Origin: a virus
Direction: 5' to 3' (one strand)
IMG/VR virus record: IMGVR_UViG_3300031368_000248
Span: 1-20,817 of that record
DNA: 20,817 bases
Shown here: positions 7,706 to 16,500 of the stretch, piece after piece
How the letters are laid out: every line of letters starts with the position of its first letter
Numbering within the stretch: the stretch's first letter is position 1
Made by a program: the position numbers and the translations under genes
The notes under the pieces: generated by a model
Told to the model about the DNA's origin: nothing
Seen by the model: only the letters and a program-made list of their open reading frames with translations
Databases searched by the model: none

Positions 7706-7715
7706 CATTGCGATC

Positions 7716-7736
7716 AGTCGCCCGTTAAGGGTGACT
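7716..7736 (+). terminator. Possible intrinsic terminator after tail gene
   Basis: AGTCGCCC (7716-7723) pairs with GGGTGACT (7729-7736) over 8 bp with one G-U pair and a 5-base loop. It lies 10 bases after the stop of the tail protein, at the only clear gap in the gene block. A T-rich but interrupted tail follows (AAATTGCTTTGTTAGATTTTG). The U tract is poor, so it may act as an attenuator or RNA-stabilising stem instead. Confidence 0.4.
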
Positions 7737-7781
7737 AAATTGCTTTGTTAGATTTTGTTTCTAAATAAAAGGCCATACTTT

Positions 7782-7916
7782 ATGTTTTATCATGAAATAT
7801 ATAATCAACAAAAGAGGATGGATTATCGCTTGTATCGTAAACCAGGAGATTATTATTGTTTCAAATGCAATCACTTTTACCTCCTAAAATTTAATATGGA
7901 GAGAAATAATGAGTAA
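7782..7916 (+). CDS. Possible micro-protein with one CxxC motif
   Basis: This is an open frame of 44 codons, basic and rich in Tyr, Asn and Lys, with RKPGDYYCFKCNHFYLL in the middle. One CFKC pair could bind metal only with a partner or as a dimer. AAGG at 7769-7772 is 9 bases before the ATG, a weak ribosome site. The stop overlaps the start of the next micro-ORF by 8 bases, a coupled arrangement seen elsewhere in this block. Composition is about 28 percent G+C across 7741-7920, unlike neighbours. It resembles no family I know, and it may be a chance frame in AT-rich DNA. Confidence 0.3.
   Translation: MFYHEIYNQQKRMDYRLYRKPGDYYCFKCNHFYLLKFNMERNNE
7879..7901 (+). promoter_or_regulatory. Possible Shine-Dalgarno-masking hairpin
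   Basis: ACCTCCT at 7879-7885 equals the anti-Shine-Dalgarno core of 16S rRNA. CTCC at 7881-7884 can pair with GGAG at 7898-7901, the ribosome site of the micro-ORF starting at 7909. The stem is only 4 bp with a 13-base loop, so it would be weak alone. Confidence 0.25.
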
Positions 7917-8041
7917 TGTCCAGAACCTAATCTCTATTCTAACGCTCCCCGGCGATTATAGGCACAACCATGTTAGACCATGGGAGCCATCTTATCGGGT
8001 CATATGGGCGGGGGAGTCACTTACCCATAGACATTACTCAT
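7909..8041 (+). repeat. 12-bp perfect inverted repeat spanning 133 bases
   Basis: ATGAGTAATGTC at 7909-7920 is the exact reverse complement of GACATTACTCAT at 8030-8041. The left arm contains the start codon of the 54-codon frame. Inside, CCATG/CATGG (7968-7972/7979-7983) and TATGGG/CCCATA (8003-8008/8024-8029) can form further hairpins. The whole could fold as a multi-branched RNA. Confidence 0.5.
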
Positions 8042-8073
8042 CTGAAGGGCAGATTTTAACAAAACGGTTATGA
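7909..8073 (+). CDS. Micro-ORF coupled to the next gene
   Basis: The frame encodes 54 residues starting MSNVQNLISILTLPGDYR and ending GQILTKRL. GGAG at 7898-7901 lies 7 bases before the ATG. Its stop codon overlaps the start of the following gene (ATGA at 8070-8073), and that gene lacks its own good ribosome site. This supports real translation of this frame. There is no membrane segment or known motif; it has five His and two Trp. Either it is a small phage protein of unknown role or it acts as a leader peptide for the genes below. The same DNA may also fold as RNA (inverted repeat 7909-8041). Confidence 0.5.
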   Translation: MSNVQNLISILTLPGDYRHNHVRPWEPSYRVIWAGESLTHRHYSSEGQILTKRL

Positions 8074-8288
8074 AAAGTCAATCCTTAAATAACGACAACC
8101 AATGGCAGACATTCCTCAGGACGGGCAAGAATGTGCCCTTGGCCATAAAGCCTAAGAAGAAAACCGACGTGCAGAAAGCACTAAAAGCAAAATATCCGGG
8201 TGTTCCTATCCCTACGCATAGGCCGACGAGAATGATATCGGCCAAACAGCGAAGGGCGGTGAAACGCCAGGAAGGAGAAAGGCAATGA
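8070..8288 (+). CDS. Small basic protein of unknown function
   Basis: The protein has 72 residues and is strongly basic (KPKKKTDVQKALKAK in the middle, RMISAKQRRAVKRQ near the end), with no membrane segment or cysteine. It could bind DNA or an acidic virion partner. The start ATG overlaps the stop of the upstream micro-ORF, and only weak sequence precedes it as a ribosome site, so translation is probably coupled. The end overlaps the next start (ATGA at 8285-8288). I do not recognise the family. Its position at the head of a run of putative ejection-protein genes suggests a virion or assembly role. Confidence 0.65.
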   Translation: MKSQSLNNDNQWQTFLRTGKNVPLAIKPKKKTDVQKALKAKYPGVPIPTHRPTRMISAKQRRAVKRQEGERQ

Positions 8289-8662
8289 GGGATTGGAAAA
8301 CATCGCCTAGATATCAAAGGGCATTGCAAAGGCTCATGCGTATGAGTCCTGAACAAAAGGCAATCTTTACCAGCGCAAACCTTGACGAGGTGTTTGCCGA
8401 TGAAGAAATGAAAGGGCGACTTAATTCCATGCGTATGGCTGCAAACAAAGAGGCACAAGCAAAGAGCCTTGAGTTGGGCGAAAGGGGCCTTGGGTTGCAA
8501 GAAAAGGAATTCAGATTCGCTAAACGGCAAATCCCCATAGCTACCGCTATCGGACTGGGTGAAGTCGGTGCATCGACCTACATGGGATTGCAGAGAATCA
8601 GAGCCGATACAGAATTAGCCGAAAGATTAAAGCTCAGGCAAGGCTTATATAGGAGATATTAA
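8285..8662 (+). CDS. Putative small internal virion protein
   Basis: The protein has 125 residues and is mostly alpha-helical. Residues 1-80 are charged helices (MSPEQKAIFTSANLDEVF, LELGERGLGLQEKEF). Residues 83-101 are hydrophobic (IPIATAIGLGEVGASTY), followed by a charged helix. The segment I-A-T-[AG]-I...[EQ]-V-G-A also occurs in the next protein, with a charged helix just before it in both. AAGGAG at 8272-8277 is 7 bases before ATG 8285. Size, helix content and place before the giant protein resemble small ejection proteins such as those of T7 or P22, by layout only. I cannot name a family. Confidence 0.65.
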   Translation: MRDWKTSPRYQRALQRLMRMSPEQKAIFTSANLDEVFADEEMKGRLNSMRMAANKEAQAKSLELGERGLGLQEKEFRFAKRQIPIATAIGLGEVGASTYMGLQRIRADTELAERLKLRQGLYRRY

Positions 8663-8663
8663 A

Positions 8664-9266
8664 ATGGCAACACAATTAGGTGCGGTTACAGGCCGCAGGA
8701 TACCCTCACAGTATCGGTCCATCATTAATGCCGAGGCTTCACGACTGCCCGATATGTATGCAATGAGAGAAGATAGAAAATACCGTGAGAACTTGTCGGC
8801 ACAACGAGAGAGAGAACTTCAACTGGCGGAAGAAAGCCAAAGGATACAGGAAAGACAAGCCAAGATTGCAACGGGAATAAGTGCTGCTCAGGTAGGGGCT
8901 ACGGGTTATCTGGCACGAAGTATGACGGCTGGGGGAGGAACAGCCACGCCCGCAACTACGGTTCCCATTGGCTCAAGCCCTGACTTTTATGGTGCTCCTG
9001 GAACTCCTGTACCACAAGCAACCACCATGGGTTATCTCGGTACTGCTGGTGCTGGTTATATGGGTGGAAAGATAGGTGGACGTCTTGGCGAAAAATATAT
9101 TCCAGAAGGTTTAGTAAAAGGCAAAGAGTCAAGGGGTAGATGGGGATCAATGGCCGGAGGAGCTGCGGCAGGGGCGGCATATGGCACATGGCTAGCACCA
9201 GGCGTAGGTACTGGTATCGGTGCAGTAATCGGCGGTGTTGCAGGCCTTGTTTCATCCTACTTTTAA
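8664..9266 (+). CDS. Putative ejection protein with glycine-zipper C-terminus
   Basis: The protein has 200 residues. Residues 30-68 are a highly charged coiled-coil helix, then IATGISAAQVGATGY (about 68-82), then a Gly/Ala/Pro-rich linker with many Thr. Residues 161-197 are a glycine zipper (GGAAAGAAYG, GTGIGAVIGGVAGLV) able to span a membrane or self-assemble. This organisation fits internal virion proteins that leave the head and help form a channel in the host envelope. AGGAG at 8651-8655 precedes ATG 8664, one base after the previous stop. The function is inferred from layout and neighbours; no enzymatic motif is visible. Confidence 0.7.
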   Translation: MATQLGAVTGRRIPSQYRSIINAEASRLPDMYAMREDRKYRENLSAQRERELQLAEESQRIQERQAKIATGISAAQVGATGYLARSMTAGGGTATPATTVPIGSSPDFYGAPGTPVPQATTMGYLGTAGAGYMGGKIGGRLGEKYIPEGLVKGKESRGRWGSMAGGAAAGAAYGTWLAPGVGTGIGAVIGGVAGLVSSYF

Positions 9267-9281
9267 TGAGGAGTAATTATC

Positions 9282-10547
9282 ATGGCAGATTATGGTTTAG
9301 TACCCAGAGCATTACGAGGTTTATCTGAAACTGTCTATCGTGGAATGGCGGGTATTGGTGAATCTCGCCTAAAACGTGCAGACATAGGTTTAGAGGAAGC
9401 CCGCACAGGATTTGAGATAAAAAAGGCCGAAGAGGAGCGGGCACACAGAGAAAAAGTATTTGGTGTTGAGCAGGAAAGGTATGCGGAACAAGCCCCAATT
9501 AGAGAGGCAAACATTGAACAGGCCAACCTAACAGGTGAAACAGCACGGAAAGGGCTGGAGAAATTAGGCAGGGAAAAAAGGGCGCTCGAAGAGCCTGTTA
9601 CCCATAGTTGGCTTGCAAAGATTACCGGTGTGAGAGATCCCGAGGATCTTATCAATCGTCTTCCTAATGTCGTGAAAGGCGTAGAGGAAGGATATGGGGC
9701 CAAAGCGGATCAAACAGGCGTATTTATGACGGCCCAAGGGCCTCTCACAAAGCGACAAATTCAGGAGAGTCCCGACCTTTTCAATGCCATCGATCTGCTC
9801 AACCGAGATTACGTATATCAGCTACAATCGGAAATGGTAGATCCCGCTACCGATGAAAAGAGAAGGGCAAGATTGAAAGAGGTGCTGAAGGACAAAGAAC
9901 ATATCTACGCAACACAGTTAGACCACATGCTATCGCTTCAAGCCCATGCCTCTAACATATTGCCAGAAGGACAGCAAAAGGTACTTCAGACTAACATCGA
10001 CCGGATAAAGGATAAGATCAAATACCATAGGGAGCAAAAGGGCAAGGAAAAACTGGAGAGGATTAAACAGACAGGCAAGGGCAAAGAAGCCGAGGTACAG
10101 TTTCAGTATTGGAATAAGGATGGCAAAAAACACACAGTCTATCTACCAAAAGCCACAGTTCCCGCATTTGAGAAAGCGATACTGGATGCGGGAGGGGGTA
10201 CGGAGAAGCCGGAAAAACCAGAGAAAGGGAAAGAACTCAAGGTGAGCGATTTCAATTCCCTTATCGGTCTTATCGATAAATACACCAATAAGGGCGAAAG
10301 AGAGCTCACGCCTGAACAAAAGAAGATCATCAACGATGCAGCCAATACTATCGGTTATGAATACAAAGAGGTAACAGGCAAAATTATGCCTTCTGAAAAA
10401 CGATGGTATTGGACAGATCCCGAAACCAAGAAGCGATGGACACTGGTTAAATCCAGTGGTGAACCGGGCGGTGTGAGGCATAAGATTGAAAAGCCGAAGT
10501 CATATAAGCCCAAATCAAAGAAAGCAGACCCGTTAGGCATTAGATAA
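9282..10547 (+). CDS. Putative internal virion protein, coiled-coil
   Basis: The protein has 421 residues and is very rich in Lys and Glu. Residues about 20-105 predict a long coiled coil (ADIGLEEARTGFEIKKAEEE onward). A central region (THSWLAKITGVRDPEDLINR, MTAQGPLTKRQIQ) and more helix follow. A Lys/Pro-rich stretch (TEKPEKPEKGKE) separates a small C-terminal domain with KRWYWTDPETKKRW. There is no membrane segment or catalytic motif. GAGGAG at 9268-9273 is 8 bases before ATG 9282. Its last stop base is the first base of the giant gene's ATG (TAATG), so the two are translationally coupled. A partner of the giant ejected protein is a reasonable guess. Confidence 0.7.
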   Translation: MADYGLVPRALRGLSETVYRGMAGIGESRLKRADIGLEEARTGFEIKKAEEERAHREKVFGVEQERYAEQAPIREANIEQANLTGETARKGLEKLGREKRALEEPVTHSWLAKITGVRDPEDLINRLPNVVKGVEEGYGAKADQTGVFMTAQGPLTKRQIQESPDLFNAIDLLNRDYVYQLQSEMVDPATDEKRRARLKEVLKDKEHIYATQLDHMLSLQAHASNILPEGQQKVLQTNIDRIKDKIKYHREQKGKEKLERIKQTGKGKEAEVQFQYWNKDGKKHTVYLPKATVPAFEKAILDAGGGTEKPEKPEKGKELKVSDFNSLIGLIDKYTNKGERELTPEQKKIINDAANTIGYEYKEVTGKIMPSEKRWYWTDPETKKRWTLVKSSGEPGGVRHKIEKPKSYKPKSKKADPLGIR

Positions 10548-13500
10548 TGAATTTATCTGAGATACGAAAACAATACCCTGATTATGATGATCTTTCCGAT
10601 GATCAGTTAGCAAGGGGTTTTCACCAGAAGTTCTACACCGATATGCCGTGGAATGATTTCAAGAAGAAGATCGAGTATGTCCCCGGCAGGGTAGTTGAAA
10701 CGAAACCCATAGAGATTGAAAAGCCCTCCTTTGCCAAAGATGTAGCCCTTCAGACCGCGAAGGATGTTGTGGGAGTCATTCAAAAAGTGCAAGCTGGAGT
10801 TACCGAAGCAATAACATTCGGTGTTGTTAAGCCAGAAAAAGGTACTGTTGGAATCCCTTTTACATCAATTCAAAAAAAAGTCAGGGAACCGATAAGTAAA
10901 ATACTCAAGGAACGATATGGCGTTTCTCCTGAGATTGCTGAAAGCCCTTATATTGGCATCCCAGGCCAATTCATGGGAATTATCTTGCCTTGGTCCATAA
11001 CCTCCAGGCTAGTTGGTTATGGCGTGAACTACCTCAGGGCCCTGCGGATCGGCAAGAACTTGATGAAAATCACCGATACCGCAAGAAGAACAGAGGCCGC
11101 AGGAAATATCATAAAGAAAGCAGCGGCCAGGGTAGGCCAGCAAGCCATCACGGGGGGGATTGTCGGTGGCGCTCGTGTGCGGGAAGAAGATGAATCGCTG
11201 TTGCGAAACGTCCTCACTACCGCCGCCCTTGGCGCAGGTCTGCAAATGCTTGGAGAGGGTGTCAATGTTATAGCCACATCCACAGGATTCAGCAGATATG
11301 GAGCATATAGACGCTTAAAGAAAGACTTCACCGACCTACTCTATAAAAACAGGAAAGAACCGCTCAGCAAGGCAGAGGTTGAAGATGTTGCGGATATGGC
11401 GATCAACAAAGCCGCCCAGGATGCGGGACTAGAAAAACTCACAAGGAAAGACCTGAATTCCCTACGGAAAAGTGTGAAGGATATCCGGGGAAAGGTAGAG
11501 AAGGCCCGGGCAGAGAGGGGCGAACCAGTAGCGGAGCCAAGACCGGAAGAAGCCGTAGCCGAAACCCAGACCCAGAAACAGGCCTTTCTAAGGAGAATCG
11601 GCCAGGATGTAGCAGACCCCGCAAACCCCATTACCCCCGCAAATGTCGCTTTCATGGGTGAAAACCCCGCCGTACAAGCCCTTGGCATTACCCAGGAGGA
11701 GCTTAATGCGGTCGCAACTAAGGCAGTAGGGGATACCATAGTAGCGTCTACCACCACAGATGTGTTTGCATCAGGCGATAGGGCAGTAGAGCAATTCCTT
11801 GAAGAGGCCAAAGATGTTGAACCACTTGAGATTATGGAAGAACCTAAAAAGGTTGTCCCCCGGGAACCAACTCCTCTGCAGTTGGTTAAGCGTGAGGCGG
11901 TTGCAGAGGAGAAGGTTGAGCCAAAGCAAGTCCATGATTATAGCAATACACAGGTCAATATCCCGGAAAAGGAAGCCTCTGAAGTCCGCAGTTTTGCTAA
12001 AGAAATACCCGATGCTGAAATCTATGAAGACCCTAAAGATGATTCTTACGGCAGGATCGATGACCCCCATGTAACCGTTCGGTATGGGATGGAAACCCTT
12101 GACCCCAAAGAAATTGAACCTGCTTTTAAAGGGGTTGGACCGATAAAAATCAAGATGGGAAAAGTCTCTATCTTCGAGACTGATAAATATGATGTTGTCA
12201 AGATTGATATTGAAAGTGAAGACCTGGAAAAGGCAAATAAACAAGTGGGAGAAACCGTTGATTTACCGGGAGAAACACACAAGGAATATAAACCACACGC
12301 TACTATTGCCTATGTGAAGAAAGGCGAGGGCAAAAAATATATTGGCAACACTTTCTTTGAAGGTAAAGAGATAACCATTGATGAAATTACATTAATCTCA
12401 AAAGATGGAAAAGTACACCCAATAAAGTTAACTGGAAAAGAGGAAATAATAGAGGAGGCCAAACCTATCGCTACATTCGCACATTATTGGGAAGTACCAG
12501 GAAAAGAACCAATTCCTTTCTATACAGTAAAAGGCGGTAGATATGACGGAAGTACCATCGCCGCAAAGACACTTGAAAAGGAAGGGATTGCAATACCGGA
12601 GACACCGGAGAAGCCTGTTAAGGTCGAAAAACCACCCACAGAAGCGATAGGCGTCCCAGGGATCGAAGAAAAGGCAGAGGCGAAGGGTGAGGTCATACCT
12701 AAAGTAAAAGACGAGATTGATTCACTTATTGAACAATATGAGGCAACTGGCAGGGTTGCCCATAGATACCCAAAGAAAAAGGAAATCTCTCTTAGTGGAA
12801 GAACGATGTCTGAAAAGGTTGCTATCACTAAGATGAAAGAAGTCATCAAAGGAGAAGCACCCAAGGCGAAAGAGACATGGGAGATGACAAAGAAAGAAAT
12901 TGAAGAAGAACACGCTTTTGAAGATATAAATACTTATGCACTTCATACAAACGCAATCCAACAAGCCCTCTCCAAAAACAAACCCGTCCCCCGCCATGTC
13001 CTAGAGGAGTACAAGGGGGAGAAGTGGGCGGATGAAGCATTGAAGAAAAGTCGCCCTAAAAAGATCGGCGATGCTCAAAAGGTAATGGGAATAGATGCCA
13101 TTGTAGCAAAAACTGAACGTATTGATGGCATTGATTATGAACTTTACAATGCAAATGCGCTAAAAGACAAGCGAGGAATAGTAAGAGCTTATGATGTGGA
13201 GTCTGGCAATGTAATCAGCATGAAAGAGTATCCAACGTATGACCAGGCTGAAACAGCGTATAACGATGCCATTAAAGCCCTTAAAAAAAACCCCCCCCCC
13301 ATCAAAAAAGGGGCGGCCAAGGCTATCCCCAAAGCCAAGGCCACTAAGTCCGTCATCCTCAAAGACAAAAAGCAACTTCTCGCTGATATAGATAAAGCGA
13401 TTGAGAAGGCACCAGAATCAGGCACAGAGACAGCAGAAAATATGATGCACTTCGATATTGATGGTGGCGCAGATATTTGGAATACAGAGGCAGCCTTAAA

Positions 13501-16500
13501 GGAATTTAGAAGCAGGGTTGCTAAAACCGCAGAAAGTAAACCCCTCACGATTACCAAAATATCTGAATCCCGTGAATCAGCGCCTACCCTAGAAAAAGAG
13601 GTAGACCAAACTATCAAGATGTATGGTGAGGCAAGTAAAGCCGCAGATATTATTGAGCGTCAAAGCAAGAAGCTGGAACCCACAGAAAGAGAACAAGTAA
13701 AACATCAAAGACTTATTGATGAATTAAGACGTAGGGCTGAAATCACTTCAGTGCCAGAAGACCAAGTATCTGATAGATTTTCCGAAGTCGAAAAGAAAGT
13801 TAAAGCGGAAGCGTATGAACTTGAAAAATCCAAAGCTATGCAGGCCAAAGAAGAACGAAGACAGCAAGCAAAAAAGGCAATTAAAAGGCATTCATCCTAT
13901 AAGGAATTAACTAAACTCATAAAAGAACATGATGAATATGGGAAAATCGACTTCACAAGAACGAAAGGTGAGCTTGAAAATGATCCCCTTAATTATCAAG
14001 GGGCTGAATATACAAAGAGTGGCAAGCGCCTCACAAAACATAGAGGACGGATAAAAGAAATACAGGAAAAGATAGCCAAGGATCTGAATATCAGAAGAGG
14101 ATATTCAGAATATGCTAGAGCATTTGGAGGTGGTAGGCGAAAAACGGAAGGCGATTTTGATCTCTCAACTTATTGGACAGAGGAAGCAAAGAAGGGCGAG
14201 ACAGAGGAGATTGAAGAGAAGATTGAGGATTTTGGAGAAAAAATCGGTGGAGCCCGTAAAGATACAGCAGAGCGTGGATACACCATGACCAGAAAGGCAA
14301 TAAAAGAGGGTGAAGGGATTGAACCATGGCGTAAGAAATTCGTGGCCATGGAAAGGGTTGATGGAACTGGTTGGACTATCGGGAAGGCTGGGGATAAGTT
14401 CGGCATAAGCAGAAGGCCAGGGCAAGTTTTTGCATCAAAAGAAGAGGCTGAGGCAACTATACCGATATTCGCCGTCGCTGAAAATCACAGAGTTTATAAT
14501 GACCGCGAAAACAAAGATGAATGGTCAATATTCAAGCGGGTAGGGAAAAGAAAGCTGTTTAAGGTTGTTGGTAAAACATTTCCTTCCAGAGAGGAAGGAA
14601 TGAAATACATGACCCTACATGCTGAGGAAATACTGAATATCAAAACAGCGTTCGGTGAAGAAATATTACCTATACCGGAAATAGCCGTCAGGAAAGGAGT
14701 AGAGAGAAGAACAAAAGATGCAACACCTGAAATGTTTATGGAGACATTCGTACCAAGAGGGATTGAATTCGGTAACTGGAATAACCAGGAAGAGCGCCAA
14801 CAGGTGTTAAATCACGCCTACGATGGACTCCTTGACCTAGCAGAAGTACTGAATATACCACCAAAGGCTTTAATGCTTGATGGTGATCTTGCCATCGCCT
14901 TTGGTGCAAGAGGACATGGATTGTCAGCGGCAAAGGCTCACTATGAACCGAAATATGGGGTCATCAACTTAACAAAGATGAGAGGTGCTGGAAGCCTTGC
15001 TCATGAGTGGTTTCATGCCTTGGATCATTACTTTGCGCGGCAGGACACGAAGGCCATCGCTGAAAGAGAAAAGGATAAGCATGGAAACTTAGTTTATAAA
15101 ACCAAGGCAGGCCGATATAGTTTCCAGAGCTATGGCCCGAGCTATAAATCGAAGGTACGTCCCAAATTGCAGGAAGCCTATGATATCCTAATGGCAACCA
15201 TGTTTAGGAAGGCAGAGAAATATGTTGATGACATGACTTATGCTGAGAAATTCTTTGGGGCTGCCAGGGATCAACTTGAGAAACAAATCAGTAGCATACG
15301 AAACGATTTAGACCAAGACTTGACGAAAACATATACGTGGAGAAAGAATAAACGAGGGCTTCTCCCTGCATCAAATGAACAACTCACTGAATTTGATACC
15401 CTTACGAAGATTCTGATTGAGGGTGGGAACCTTGAAACTAAGTTTATCGCATCTGAAAAGACGAGAAGGTATGGGGGTGGGCGTTACTCGAATGAAACCT
15501 TAGAGGCAATCAGCAAGATACTGAAAAGCGTTAGGAACAGGAACGGCTTTACTTCTGATCATGCAGGGCTACTTGACCGTTTATCTGCGGCAATGCGAAC
15601 TTACTCTGAACGTCTCAAGCTATTTGATGATGCCAAAAAACGAATTGAAAAGACGAAAAAAATCCCTACATCGTATGCCGTTGAAGCAAAAAAGATGGAT
15701 CAGGCTAGAACAGGTGATTACTGGAGCGAACCGCATGAGATGGCAGCAAGAGCGTTTTCTTCTTACATTGAAGATAAGATCGCGGGACAGGGAAACCAGA
15801 GTGATTTTATAGTTTACCATGCTCACGGCGGGATTTTCCTACCGATGATAGACGGCTATGTAGCAAGGCCATACCCTGAAGGAACAGAGCGAGTTGCTAT
15901 AAACGAGGCATTTGATAAACTTTTTGAGATAATGGAAAGCAAGGAGACCGAGAGAGGCGTTAGCTTGCTCCGTCTTGAACCCGCCCTCGAAGCAGAACTC
16001 CAAGGCTACTCCTTCACCAAACGCCAACAAAAGAACGCGATCCGCACGGCTCCCCTTGTTGTGAACTGGCTCAAACGCGCCGGCGCCGACAAAGAAGTAT
16101 TGGACCGGATCACTGTGGAGCTCAAGCCCTTTATCGACCTAAGGGGTAAGAACATAACCAAAACCCTCCGGGATTGGTCAACTGAAGGTGTGGACATGGG
16201 TAGGATACTCGGAGCTACTACCTTCAGTAAATATCATGCCCTCATTCAGCTTGCCATGAATGGGCAAAACATAGCCGGTTTAGAGCGATCTACCTATCAC
16301 GAGTGGTATCATGTGGCTAAACGCTGGATGTTGCCACAGAGCGATGTAAATGCCCTCGCAAAGCACTTTAAAACTGAAGAGAGTGAAGCGGATTCGTTCG
16401 CCGACTACATGAAGAACTCAAAGACGACTGATAAGGAACCCGGCTTTATCAAACGATTATTCCTCAAGCTCAAGAGGATGATCAATATAATCCGCAACGG

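Noticed and set aside
7800-7805. TATAAT as a -10 promoter element
   Set aside because: No acceptable -35 sequence lies at 15-18 bases spacing and the DNA is very AT-rich, so the match is likely chance.
7909-8041. The inverted repeat as a transposon end or recombination site
   Set aside because: There is no target duplication, enzyme gene or conserved terminal pattern. A folded RNA or chance is a better explanation.
9140-9328. A 62-codon plus-strand frame rich in Arg and Cys across a gene boundary
   Set aside because: It is out of frame with two well-supported genes and its composition is that of a shadow frame of glycine-rich coding DNA.
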